The notes under the pieces were generated by a model that did no database searches, was not told the origin of the DNA, and was given only the letters and a program-made list of their open reading frames with translations. The translations under genes were made by a program, and so were the position numbers. Below are positions 19,927-28,616 of a DNA stretch of 64,000 nucleotides, one piece after another (the stretch's first letter is position 1; every line of letters starts with the position of its first letter). Origin of the DNA: RBG-16-64-13 sp963747275 (GTDB taxonomy: Bacteria; Actinomycetota; Thermoleophilia; RBG-16-64-13). The stretch lies in the NCBI GenBank assembly GCA_963747275.1, contig CAVVEI010000015.1, positions 1 to 64,000 of the forward strand. Direction: 5' to 3'.

Positions 19927-20370
19927 ATGGACTTCTTGGAAAATGGTCTGGGCTTAGCGGTATGGACTACGCTCACACTCGGCCTTGTGGCTGTCTACGT
20001 CGTAGTCGCTGTCTTCTTCCTACTGAACCTGCGCGATCTCCTGCGTCATGTAGCTCCGCACAACCGGATGATGCGACCCGACCAGGTGTGGCTGAACCTC
20101 ATCCCCCTGTTCAACCTCGTCTGGATCTTCATCACCATCATCAAGGTCCGTGACTCGGTGCGGTATGAGTTCCAGAGCCGCAACTGGGCACAAAACGGTG
20201 ACTTCGGCTACGGTGTGGGCTTGGCCGCGGCCATTCTCAGCATCGTGAGTTGGGGTCCGCTTGGGTTGGCCGCCTTCGTGTGCTGGATAATCTACTGGGT
20301 CAGGACATCGGAGCTCAAGAACCAGTTGGCGCAACCGCCGGCGGGCTGGGTACCTCCGGCCGGTAACTAG
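19927..20370 (+). CDS. Membrane protein, paralogue of the next gene
   Basis: The product has 147 residues with three to four hydrophobic segments. It shares with the next protein the block FLLNLRDLLRHV / LFLNTLRGLLRQV, the run RPDQVWLNLIPLFN / RPDLVWLNLIPYFD, and SELKNQL near the end. A good ribosome site (ggtaaggaggcagg) precedes the ATG. It resembles DUF4328-type proteins in layout but no function is known. It is very likely co-transcribed with 20387-21016, 16 bp downstream. Confidence 0.72.
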   Translation: MDFLENGLGLAVWTTLTLGLVAVYVVVAVFFLLNLRDLLRHVAPHNRMMRPDQVWLNLIPLFNLVWIFITIIKVRDSVRYEFQSRNWAQNGDFGYGVGLAAAILSIVSWGPLGLAAFVCWIIYWVRTSELKNQLAQPPAGWVPPAGN

Positions 20371-20386
20371 AGGGGGGATCGACAGG

Positions 20387-21016
20387 ATGGATCGGAGCTA
20401 CTGGATCAACCAGCTCGTAGGTCTGTTGATCAGGACGTTGCTGCTGATCCTCTTCTTGAACACTCTGAGGGGGCTGCTGAGACAGGTGAGCGATAAGAAC
20501 CGGGCCCTTCGGCCCGATCTGGTGTGGCTCAACCTGATCCCCTATTTCGACTACGCCTGGATCCTCATCACCTTGCTGAAGGTCAGGGCCTCTCTGCGCG
20601 CCGAACTCACAGCACGAGGCAGATCGACCGCCCAGGCGGATTCGGCGTTCACCGTGGGGCTGGTCTCCTGGATCCTCTATGTGGTGACATTCGCCCTGAT
20701 CTGGCTGTTGCTGCTCGCACCTGACCTGTTGATCCCCGTGGTGGGGATTACCAGTCTAGTCATGATCGCGTTCTGGATAGCCTACTGGTCGAAGATAGCG
20801 AGCCTCAAGAATCAGTTGGTGTCGTTTGACGTAGTGGGGGCGCCGGTTGCCTTGCCTCCCGGCAGTGCCTACCAACCTGGCGCGGCCATGCCCGCGCAGG
20901 TCGCGGGAAGTGGGGCGCCTGTTCAGGCTGCCGAGGGAGCCACCTGTCCGTTCTGCGGGGGCGTGTGCCGGCCGAACGCCCAGTTCTGCTCTGTCTGTGG
21001 GCGGCCGGTGGCTTAG
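20387..21016 (+). CDS. Membrane protein with C-terminal zinc ribbon
   Basis: The 209-residue protein has the same membrane core as its upstream paralogue, then a Pro/Ala-rich linker and a C-terminal double-CxxC zinc ribbon (CPFCGG and CSVCGRPVA). The pair is a tandem duplication in which one copy carries a metal-binding tail. The intact frame and tight spacing suggest both are expressed. Function unknown; the zinc ribbon may bind a partner protein or nucleic acid on the cytoplasmic side. Confidence 0.72.
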   Translation: MDRSYWINQLVGLLIRTLLLILFLNTLRGLLRQVSDKNRALRPDLVWLNLIPYFDYAWILITLLKVRASLRAELTARGRSTAQADSAFTVGLVSWILYVVTFALIWLLLLAPDLLIPVVGITSLVMIAFWIAYWSKIASLKNQLVSFDVVGAPVALPPGSAYQPGAAMPAQVAGSGAPVQAAEGATCPFCGGVCRPNAQFCSVCGRPVA

Positions 21017-21028
21017 GCCTGTGTGCGG

Positions 21029-21937
21029 CTAGGCTTGCCAGCTGAGCTGGTTGCGACCCTGCGACTTGCTCTCGTAGAGCAGGCGATCGGCACGGGCCAC
21101 GAGTGATTCGCCGGTATCGCTGGGCCTGATGAGGGTTATACCCACGGACACGGTGACACGCAGTTCGGTGCCATCCTCGAGGGTCAGGTAGGAGCTCGCC
21201 ACCAGCGAGCGTAGCTTTTCTGCCAGCAGACGGATGCCTTCTGAGTCTATGCTGCGCAACACGGCCAGGAACTCGTCGCCCCCCCAGCGCCCGATAGAGT
21301 CTGAGGCTCTGAGGTTGTGCCTGAAGGTCTCGGTGACCATCTTGAGCACCCGGTCCCCCGTCTCGTGGCCGAACGTGTCGTTGATGTGCTTGAAGTGATC
21401 GATGTCGGCGAACAGTACTCCTATGTGTCCCTCCGACTTGCGGCGCTCGGCGATGCCGGTCTCGATGGCACTCTCCATGCTCCTGCGGTTGCCTACACCG
21501 GTCAGGACGTCGGTATCGGCCTCCGCGCTCAGCTCCGCGACCTTCTCCAAAGCATCGAATAGAGGGGAATTGTCGGTGAAGACCTCGACGAGCCCCCGGA
21601 CGCTCCCGTCTGCTTCACACACCGGATAGACGCGAACGCTCACGGGCACGCGGTAGCCCTCCTTGTGGTGCAGATAGACCTCGGCCTCCTGCACCAGGCA
21701 GTCGGTGAGAGCGGCGGAGAGCGGGCAACTGGTCTCGCAAAGGGGTTGGCCGGCGACGTCCACATGGGTGAGGATGCCGTCAGCACAGGAGTGGCCGTGA
21801 GCCTCAGCGGCGGAGAAGCCGGTTATGTGCTCGGCCGCTGGGTTCCAGTAGGTGATGCGACGTTGGCTGTCGCAGAAGTACACGCCGTCGGTGACGCTCT
21901 GGAGCGCGATCTTGTAGAAGTCCTGCCGGTCAGTCAT
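21029..21937 (-). CDS. PAS-GGDEF diguanylate cyclase
   Basis: An N-terminal PAS domain (about residues 8-125, with DGVYFCDSQRRITYWNPAA) feeds a GGDEF domain (about 140-300). The active-site motif is intact GGDEF near residue 220, and RASD five residues before it is an intact inhibitory I-site. The protein has no membrane segment, so it is a cytoplasmic c-di-GMP synthase with product inhibition. CETSCPLS in the PAS region contains paired Cys that might sense redox state or bind metal, which is inference. It is convergent with the membrane-protein pair. Confidence 0.9.
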   Translation of the reverse strand: MTDRQDFYKIALQSVTDGVYFCDSQRRITYWNPAAEHITGFSAAEAHGHSCADGILTHVDVAGQPLCETSCPLSAALTDCLVQEAEVYLHHKEGYRVPVSVRVYPVCEADGSVRGLVEVFTDNSPLFDALEKVAELSAEADTDVLTGVGNRRSMESAIETGIAERRKSEGHIGVLFADIDHFKHINDTFGHETGDRVLKMVTETFRHNLRASDSIGRWGGDEFLAVLRSIDSEGIRLLAEKLRSLVASSYLTLEDGTELRVTVSVGITLIRPSDTGESLVARADRLLYESKSQGRNQLSWQA

Positions 21938-22040
21938 TTCTCTGCTCTCTTAACGCGTCCTCGCACCGGCCATACCCGCGCGCGGGCGGGGCGAAACGTT
22001 GTGTGCTGGGGCAAGCGCAGGCAGATGGCTGCAGTCGCGC

Positions 22041-23168
22041 CTAGCTCTCGCCGTTGACGAAGACTCGCTCCGACCGGTCGAGGGCTATGTCGCAGGTGAT
22101 CTCGTAGTTGATGGTGCCCACGCGGTGGGCTATGTCTTCAGCTGTGATGCGCTGATCGCCATCGGCTCCGATAAGAGTGACCACGTCTCCGACTTTGGTC
22201 TGACCATCTGTCCCTACATCGACTCCAAAGGAATCCATGGACACCCGCCCGACGATCGGGTAACGACGGCCGTTGATGAGTACCTCACCGTTGTTGCTTA
22301 GCGCCCTGAATACGCCATCGCCATAGCCCAGGGGCACCAAGGCGACATCTGTGGGGGCCGCGGGGCGGAAGGTGTGACCGTAGCCCACCCCCTCGAGCAT
22401 CTGCACCCGCTTCACCAGAGCCACCTGCGACTTCCAAGCGAGTACTGGAGCCAGACCTTCGGCTATGGGGTCCTTCTGCCAAGGTGATAGGCCATACACG
22501 GCGCATCCGCATCTGACCATGTCCAGGTGGGAGCGGGGGGAATGGACCGTGGCTGCGCTATTGGCGGCATGCGCGAGCGCGTGGGGCCACTCTTTGCGCA
22601 CCCGTTCGACCGCGGGCAAGAACCTGTCGAGTTGAAAGTCGATTGTGGCCGGGTCTTCGGTGACGCAGGCGAAGTGGGTCATGACTCCCACCAGTTCGAT
22701 CTCGGCTATGCCTCTTATCGAATCCAGAAAGGCGCCGACGTCGGGGGGAAAGAGACCCTGGCGGTTCATCCCGCTATCTATCTTGAGGTGTACGCGCGCT
22801 TTGACTCCCGTGCCGCGCAGCTCTGGAAGCAGCGAGGCCATCTGGTCGCTGACCACGGCGAAGTCGACCTTGCGGATGGCCATCTCCTGGTACTGGTCGA
22901 GGCTGTAGAGGGGGCCCATGACCAGGATGCTGTCGGCGAACCCGGCGTCACGGAGCGCGACCGCCTCTTCGGCGGTGGCCACCGCGACTCCACTGGCCCC
23001 AGCGGCGGTGGCGGCTTGAGCCACGGGCAGGGTGCCGTGGCCGTACCCGTCGGCCTTCACGGCCACCAACATACGGCCGCCCGGGTGGAGCAAGGCCCGC
23101 AGATGGGCCACGTTGTGGCGGATCGCCGCCAGATCTATGAGTACGCTACTTCTCGGAGAAGTGTTCAT
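22041..23168 (-). CDS. alr: Alanine racemase
   Basis: The protein is a fold-type III PLP enzyme of normal length (about 375 residues). AVKADGYGHG near residues 35-44 holds the PLP lysine. GVGYGHTFRP near residue 262 holds the second catalytic base Tyr, and PIVGRVSMDSFGVDVG is a typical C-terminal domain segment. It supplies D-alanine for peptidoglycan. The ATG at 23168 is a better start than the in-frame TTG at 23180. It lies 27-40 bp downstream of the SpoIIE-type phosphatase on the same strand. Confidence 0.93.
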   Translation of the reverse strand: MNTSPRSSVLIDLAAIRHNVAHLRALLHPGGRMLVAVKADGYGHGTLPVAQAATAAGASGVAVATAEEAVALRDAGFADSILVMGPLYSLDQYQEMAIRKVDFAVVSDQMASLLPELRGTGVKARVHLKIDSGMNRQGLFPPDVGAFLDSIRGIAEIELVGVMTHFACVTEDPATIDFQLDRFLPAVERVRKEWPHALAHAANSAATVHSPRSHLDMVRCGCAVYGLSPWQKDPIAEGLAPVLAWKSQVALVKRVQMLEGVGYGHTFRPAAPTDVALVPLGYGDGVFRALSNNGEVLINGRRYPIVGRVSMDSFGVDVGTDGQTKVGDVVTLIGADGDQRITAEDIAHRVGTINYEITCDIALDRSERVFVNGES

Positions 23169-23207
23169 GATCGGTGGCAAAGCCTAACACAAGGGCGCCC
23201 GGGCAGA

Positions 23208-25415
23208 CTACGCCGGTGCATTTGCCTGCGGGCCGTCCTTGGTGCAGATGAGCAGCACCGCCATGTCGTCGGCAAACCGGCTACCACTGGCCGACTCGAT
23301 GTCGGTGAGTACGGCGTCCAGGGCGTCTCCGTCAGGCGTGGTACCTATCCAATCCGCGAGACGATGCTGCAGGCGCTCCTCGCCGTAGCGCTGGAGTGCG
23401 CCGGGAGACACCCGCACGTCTACGAGGCCGTCCGTATAGCAGAACAGCGACCAGCGCTCGGGTAGTCGCGTGCGGTGCACCGCGTGGGGCAGGTTCTTAC
23501 CCACTCCCAACGGGGGGATGGGCCTGGAATCGAGCACCGTGACACGGTCGGCGATGAGCAGAGGAGGCAGGTGACCGGCGTTGATCCATTGGAGCAGCCG
23601 TCTCTCGGTGTCGATGCGTCCGATGACGATGGTGGCAAAGGCGTTGGGGGTGCTCCGCTCGCCCATGATCAGACGGGCCATTACGTCGGCCGTCTTAGCA
23701 AGACCTTCGCCGGCGAGAGTGAGCGCCTTCCAGGTGGAGCGAAGGGTGGCTCCCAGAGCCGCCGCATCGGGTCCATGCCCGCTCACGTCGCCTATGGCGA
23801 AGGAGAGCACGCTGTCGTCGGAGACGGTCGAACCCAGGAAGTCGCCTCCGAGCCGGAGGCGCTGCTCGCCCGTCTGGTAGCGGGTGATCACCTGCAAGCG
23901 GGGGTGCTCGATCGGAGCGGTGGGCAGCAGGCTGGCCTCGAGCCTGGCGTGCAGGCGCTCGGTGGAGGAGTGGGCTAGAGCCAGAGCGGCTTGGTCTGTG
24001 AATCTCTGCGTAACCGCCAAGAAGCTGTCGTCCGGGGTCTTTCTCGGGGTCTTCCAGGTGAGCACCAGCAGATTTGCCGGGCCGCGCTCATCGAAGTGCA
24101 GGGGAACATACAACGCCGAACGAGTGCCCGCCTGCTTGACCACCTCCTGCGGCCAAGGCCGGACGGTCCGGCTGGGCTCGGAGACGTCCGCGATGAAGGT
24201 GGCGCGGGGAGCACGTATCTCATGCGCCAGCGGCATCGCGCTGGTGAGAGGGAAAGCTCGCCCCGGGGGCATAGAGTCTAGGCGGGGCAGTCGCTCCAGC
24301 AGCAGCAATCTGTCGCCCTCCACCAGGTATAGGGCGGCCCCTGAGCAGCCGAAGGTGGAGAGCGCGGCACGGCAGATGGCCTTTGCGACGACTTCTCTGC
24401 TGCTGCTCATGTGAAAGGTGGGCGCCAGTCTGAGCACGCGGTCCAGGGTACGGCGGAGTCTGTTCGCTCGACGCTGGGCCTCCAGCCTCAAGGCGTTGTG
24501 CCAGGCGATGGCAACCTGGTCGGCGAAGCGCTGCATCACCACCAGCGTATCCTCAGCGGGTCGGTCCACGGTGTGTTGCCAACCGAGCGACAGCACGCCC
24601 TCCGGACCGCTGGGCCCAACTATGGGCAGGCGCACGGACGAGACTATGCCCAGCTCTTGTCGGAGGTGGTCGGCCGGCCCGGTGGGGCGCGTCTCACCCA
24701 CATCGCGCACGAAAAGGGGCCGGCGTCGCGCCATCATGATCTCTAGATCGGGAAAGTCGGTGGCCAAGATCTCGAACCCGGGCTTGATCTTCTTCGAGTT
24801 CGGACAAAGGGCGAGCAGCTCCATGGTGGAGTCTTTGAGCCTGAAGACGCGGGCGCCATCGGCGCCGAACGTACTACACGCGCTCTCGCAGGCCGTGCGC
24901 GCCACCTCGACAAGGGTAGCGCCCGTCAGCAGGCGAGGGCTCAGATCTAGGACCTGTTCCAGAGTGTTCTTGGCGGTGAGCGACCGGCTGAGAGCCTCCT
25001 GCAGCCCAGCCTCGCGGCTGCGCACCTGCCGGCGCAGATGACGGCCGATCAGTCCCGTTCCGACCGCGGCGCCACACCAGACGACCGCGGAGATGAGGGC
25101 GTTTACCGATCCGGCCGTGGTAGAGAAGTCGGCAAGCAGGAGGAGCGCGGCCAGGACTCCCGTCAGGGCGACTACTAGCCCCACGATAACGCCCGCGAGC
25201 GCGGCTGCCAGGACCGATACGGTCACGATGACAGAGCCGATGGGGGGGAGGGGGTGGGAGGTCACACCAAGTCGATCGAGCACAAGGATGAAGGCCACCA
25301 CCAGGACAACCGCCAACAACAGCACGACCCAGCGATAGTGCCGGAAGCCGCTCTTGGGGGCCAGCAGGAAGCCGGCCGGTGGCCGTTGGTCCTTGGGTCT
25401 TCTTGGACGCCGCAT
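23208..25415 (-). CDS. Membrane GAF-GAF-SpoIIE (PP2C) phosphatase
   Basis: About 735 residues. A basic N-terminus is followed by three to four membrane segments (roughly residues 25-120), two GAF domains (about 165-310 and 340-490), then a SpoIIE/PP2C domain. Phosphatase motifs are LRLGGDFLG, GDVSGHGPDAAALGATLR, FCYTDGLVDVR and RFADDMAVLL, which carry the metal-binding aspartates. Such proteins dephosphorylate anti-anti-sigma factors in partner-switching cascades; the SpoIIAA-like protein at 12.1 kb is a conceivable but distant partner. The start at 25415 is chosen over 25496 because a leaderless -10 lies just upstream. Confidence 0.88.
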   Translation of the reverse strand: MRRPRRPKDQRPPAGFLLAPKSGFRHYRWVVLLLAVVLVVAFILVLDRLGVTSHPLPPIGSVIVTVSVLAAALAGVIVGLVVALTGVLAALLLLADFSTTAGSVNALISAVVWCGAAVGTGLIGRHLRRQVRSREAGLQEALSRSLTAKNTLEQVLDLSPRLLTGATLVEVARTACESACSTFGADGARVFRLKDSTMELLALCPNSKKIKPGFEILATDFPDLEIMMARRRPLFVRDVGETRPTGPADHLRQELGIVSSVRLPIVGPSGPEGVLSLGWQHTVDRPAEDTLVVMQRFADQVAIAWHNALRLEAQRRANRLRRTLDRVLRLAPTFHMSSSREVVAKAICRAALSTFGCSGAALYLVEGDRLLLLERLPRLDSMPPGRAFPLTSAMPLAHEIRAPRATFIADVSEPSRTVRPWPQEVVKQAGTRSALYVPLHFDERGPANLLVLTWKTPRKTPDDSFLAVTQRFTDQAALALAHSSTERLHARLEASLLPTAPIEHPRLQVITRYQTGEQRLRLGGDFLGSTVSDDSVLSFAIGDVSGHGPDAAALGATLRSTWKALTLAGEGLAKTADVMARLIMGERSTPNAFATIVIGRIDTERRLLQWINAGHLPPLLIADRVTVLDSRPIPPLGVGKNLPHAVHRTRLPERWSLFCYTDGLVDVRVSPGALQRYGEERLQHRLADWIGTTPDGDALDAVLTDIESASGSRFADDMAVLLICTKDGPQANAPA

Positions 25416-25428
25416 CGTCGCTAGGCTA
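25416..25428 (-). promoter_or_regulatory. Putative leaderless -10 element before the phosphatase gene
   Basis: On the minus strand TAGCCT is followed by seven bases and the ATG at 25415. No ribosome-binding site is present. This supports 25415 as the start. Confidence 0.4.
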
Positions 25429-25561
25429 TCAAGAGGGGAAGGGTGGAGCAAGCCTGCGCGGAGTCTATAGCGGCTCTGGGGCATTCGTGTTAGCATCTCT
25501 CGGCTGCGGGCCGCACTCCGAGCTGGAATAGAACGGGTGACGGCCGGGCAGCGCCAGATCC

Positions 25562-25634
25562 GCCCCCATCGTCTAGCGGCCTAGGACACCGCCCTTTCAA
25601 GGCGGCGGCGGGGATTCGAATTCCCCTGGGGGCA
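25562..25634 (+). tRNA. tRNA-Glu (TTC)
   Basis: A cloverleaf folds with acceptor GCCCCCA/TGGGGGC, anticodon loop CTTTCAA containing TTC, and T arm GGGGATTCGAATTCCCC. CCA is not encoded. It is the first of a four-tRNA cluster. Confidence 0.93.
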
Positions 25635-25661
25635 TGTCGCCCTGATTCTCGGGCGGTCAAT

Positions 25662-25733
25662 GGGCGCATAGCTCAGCGGGAGAGCACCTGCCTTACAAGC
25701 AGGGGGTCGCAGGTTCAAATCCTGCTGCGCCCA
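25662..25733 (+). tRNA. tRNA-Val (TAC)
   Basis: Acceptor GGGCGCA/TGCGCCC, anticodon stem CCTGC/GCAGG around CTTACAA, and T arm GCAGGTTCAAATCCTGC are all present. The anticodon is TAC. Confidence 0.93.
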
Positions 25734-25790
25734 CTTATGCGCCGACGCTTGCACGGCGCCGGAGACATGCGATAATCTCGCAAGCCCTAC

Positions 25791-25868
<78 letters not shown>

Positions 25869-25918
25869 TCGGGGTACGCCGTCCCGGTCGCTAGGCCGGG
25901 CGGCTGCCCAAACTGCAT

Positions 25919-25991
25919 GGCGGGATAGCTCAGTTGGTAGAGCACATGACTGAAAATCATGGTGTCCCCGGTTCAAATCCGGGTCCCGCCA
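25919..25991 (+). tRNA. tRNA-Phe (GAA)
   Basis: Acceptor GGCGGGA/TCCCGCC, anticodon stem ATGA/TCAT around CTGAAAA with GAA, and T arm CCCCGGTTCAAATCCGGG are present. It is the last of the four clustered tRNAs. Confidence 0.92.
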
Positions 25992-26146
25992 CCTGCCGGC
26001 CTAGTTTGTCATGCAAATAGGCACTTCTTGACCCCTGAGACCTTGATTCTAATCGGGGACATACCGCCGAGACGGATTGTTGTTCTCAGCGCCCCCTATT
26101 CCCTACTGGCATTTGCTACAGTGGGAAAAAGGCGGGAGGGGCGGCC

Positions 26147-27022
26147 ATGAATCGGGAAGACCTTTGGGCGGGAGACGTCGCCCGTATCTCCTTGCGACTG
26201 GCGCTCATCGTGTTGGGCGTCTTCATCGCTGTTCTGGGCGTCGTATTCTTCTTCCTCGGCCGTCTGGACAACGCTTACTCCGACACTAGTACTCTCCGGG
26301 GCCTGGCCTATGGCGTGCCCCTACTGGTGATCGGCGGGTTGTTGGTCACATGTTCCCGGTGGCTCGCCTCGCGGCTTCGCTGGCCCGAGCGGCCCAGGGC
26401 GGAGGACGTCGCCGATATCCTCTTGCGATTGGCGCTCATCGTGCTAGGCGTTTTCGTCGTCGTTCTGGGCGTCGTATTCTTCTTCCTCTTCGTGCTGGCT
26501 GCCAAGATGATGAGCTGCTATGCCGGGCCGACGGCCGTCCAGGTCCTTATCCATGTCTTGCCCTTGCTGGTGATCGGCGGGGTGCTGATCACATCTTCCC
26601 GGTGGCTGGCCGTGCTGCTGTACCGGCCGGAACGGCCGGCGCCAAAGGACGTCGCTCGTATCTTCGCGAGACTGGCGCTCATCGTGTTGGGCGTCTTCAT
26701 CGTCATTCTCGGCGTGCTCGTCTTTGTCTTCGTCATGCTGCTGGCCCAGAACGCGCAGGATTCAGCAGGGTCGGCTGCTCTTCGGGCCCTGACTTATGTC
26801 TTGTCCCTACTGGTGATCGGCGCATTGCTGGTCACATTTTCCCGGTGGCTGGCCGTGCTCCTATACCGGCCGGAACGGCCGGGGCCGGGCTCGCCGGGGC
26901 AACCTGACCCCGACCCGCCCGCTGTCTGCCCGTGTTGTGGGGCACCATACAACCGGAGCGACTATGACGTCGACGCCCCCGCGTGGTCTTGCGGTCGCTG
27001 CGGGGCGCGCTTGCGGCCGTAG
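26147..27022 (+). CDS. Membrane protein with three internal repeats and a zinc ribbon
   Basis: The 291-residue protein contains three consecutive copies of a unit of about 80 residues. Each begins with A-D/I-x-R-LALIVLGVF, has a first membrane helix (VVFFF), then a second (LLVIGGLLVT-like), and ends in FSRWLAVLLYRPERP. The three helix pairs give about six membrane segments. The C-terminus has a four-cysteine zinc ribbon (CPCCGAPY ... CGRCGARL). Repeats are visible also at DNA level near 26195, 26435 and 26675, indicating recent internal duplication. A strong ribosome site (gggaggggcgg) precedes the ATG. Function unknown. Confidence 0.75.
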   Translation: MNREDLWAGDVARISLRLALIVLGVFIAVLGVVFFFLGRLDNAYSDTSTLRGLAYGVPLLVIGGLLVTCSRWLASRLRWPERPRAEDVADILLRLALIVLGVFVVVLGVVFFFLFVLAAKMMSCYAGPTAVQVLIHVLPLLVIGGVLITSSRWLAVLLYRPERPAPKDVARIFARLALIVLGVFIVILGVLVFVFVMLLAQNAQDSAGSAALRALTYVLSLLVIGALLVTFSRWLAVLLYRPERPGPGSPGQPDPDPPAVCPCCGAPYNRSDYDVDAPAWSCGRCGARLRP

Positions 27023-27149
27023 AGAATGGTTCAGCGCCCTCTCACAACGCCCGCAAATTCTGACAATGCCGTCTGTGATTGGTACGAACCGAGGTCCCAC
27101 CAACTAGGTCTTGGACACCGTTGCGCGCGCTCTATATCATGGTGTCCCT

Positions 27150-28616
27150 ATGCTCCTTACATCGTACAAGTACGTTCTCTTCGTCCTGCTGGGATTCTGC
27201 GTGTACTACACTGTCGGATGGTTCGCGCGGCGTGCGCGGGGTGGACGGCATAGTCGGCCGGAGCATGGCGGGCTCGCTCAGAACCTCACGATGTTGGTGC
27301 TGGGATACGGCTTCTACGCGCTGTGGGACTGGCGGTGGTGCCTTCTTCTAGCCGGGGTTACCCTGAGCGGCTTCGGCGGCGCCCTGCTCTTGAGCAAGCT
27401 CAAGAGCCACCGGCGCTTGGTGCTGGTGGCAGCACTGGTGCTGAACCTGGCCGCACTAGGCTTCTTCAAGTACTTCGACTTCTTCGCCGAGTCCTTCGCC
27501 TCGCTCCTGGGCGCGGCCGGGCTGCGCGCCGACTGGGTGACTCTAAACCTGGTTCTGCCTGTGGGCCTTAGCTACTACGTCTTTCAGAACCTCTCGTATG
27601 TGATCGATGTCTACCGGGGCGACGTGGAGCGTGTCGCGGGCCCGGTGGAGTACGCCGCGGCGCTCAGCTTCTTCCCCGCCCTGCTGGCCGGTCCCATAAC
27701 CCGCCCGCGTGACCTGGTGCCCCAGTTGAGAGAACGCCGGGACTTCGACGAAGGGCGCGCCCGGGACGGTCTTCGCCAGATGTTGTGGGGGTTCTTCAAG
27801 AAGATGCTGGTGGCCGACACCATAGGTCTGCAGATTGACCACGTGTGGGGCGACTTGGGAGCGGCAGACGGCGTGGCCGCGGCCGCTGTCGCGGTGCTCT
27901 ACTCGATCCAGATCTACTGCGACTTCTCAGGGTATGCCGACATAGCCATAGGCACGGGCAAGTTGCTGAACCTCCAGCTCTCGAAGAACTTCGACCATCC
28001 GTACTTCGCCACCTCGGTGCGGGAGTTCTGGCGCCGCTGGCACATGACGCTCTCCGGCTGGATGCGCGACTACCTCTACATACCCTTGGGCGGCAATCGC
28101 GTGAAGGCCGTGCGGAACGCCTTGAACGTACTGGTCACCTTCCTACTGGTGGGGTTGTGGCACGGGGCGGCTTGGACCTTTGTCGTCTGGGGAGCGCTGC
28201 ACGGCCTATACCTGGTGGTGGAGAACAGCTTCAGGGCCTGGGGCCGCCGGAGGACCGGCGGGCAGAGCGGCGGCAAAGGCCCTTGGCGGGAGGCACTGGC
28301 GGGGGTAGCGGTCTTCGCGGCGGTGACCATCGCCTGGGTATTCTTCCGCGCGCCGAGTCTGGCGGAGGCCGTTGAGTTCCTGGGGCGCGGCTTCGTACAG
28401 CCCTGGGGTCTTGGTGATCACGCGCGCTATCTGCCCGCGCTGCTTCTCGGGGGAGGCGTCATGGCTTATGAGTGGCTCACGCGTCGCCTCGAGCACGGCC
28501 TTGCGCTCACGGGCCTCCCGGTGGTGGCCCGCTGGGCAGTCTACCTGGTGTGCTGTCTGGCCCTGGTCATATTCGGGCAACTAGGTGGTCGGGAGGGAAT
28601 CTATGTTCAGTTCTAG
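27150..28616 (+). CDS. MBOAT family O-acyltransferase, AlgI-like
   Basis: The protein has 488 residues and about 10-12 membrane segments. Family blocks include YYVFQNLSYVIDVYRG, FFPALLAGPITR, IYCDFSGYADIAIG, EFWRRWHMTLSGWMRDYLYIPLGG and, near residue 336, WHGAAWTFVVWGALHG with the catalytic His. It probably passes acyl groups, usually acetyl, across the membrane to an exported polymer. The following SGNH-type gene overlaps it by 14 bp and is the likely partner. An in-frame TTG at 27111 gives an unconvincing extension, so ATG at 27150 is used. Confidence 0.9.
   Translation: MLLTSYKYVLFVLLGFCVYYTVGWFARRARGGRHSRPEHGGLAQNLTMLVLGYGFYALWDWRWCLLLAGVTLSGFGGALLLSKLKSHRRLVLVAALVLNLAALGFFKYFDFFAESFASLLGAAGLRADWVTLNLVLPVGLSYYVFQNLSYVIDVYRGDVERVAGPVEYAAALSFFPALLAGPITRPRDLVPQLRERRDFDEGRARDGLRQMLWGFFKKMLVADTIGLQIDHVWGDLGAADGVAAAAVAVLYSIQIYCDFSGYADIAIGTGKLLNLQLSKNFDHPYFATSVREFWRRWHMTLSGWMRDYLYIPLGGNRVKAVRNALNVLVTFLLVGLWHGAAWTFVVWGALHGLYLVVENSFRAWGRRRTGGQSGGKGPWREALAGVAVFAAVTIAWVFFRAPSLAEAVEFLGRGFVQPWGLGDHARYLPALLLGGGVMAYEWLTRRLEHGLALTGLPVVARWAVYLVCCLALVIFGQLGGREGIYVQF

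Noticed and set aside
23475..23978. Plus-strand ORFs opposite the SpoIIE phosphatase
   Set aside because: They are GC-rich antisense shadows without motifs; the minus-strand gene is complete.
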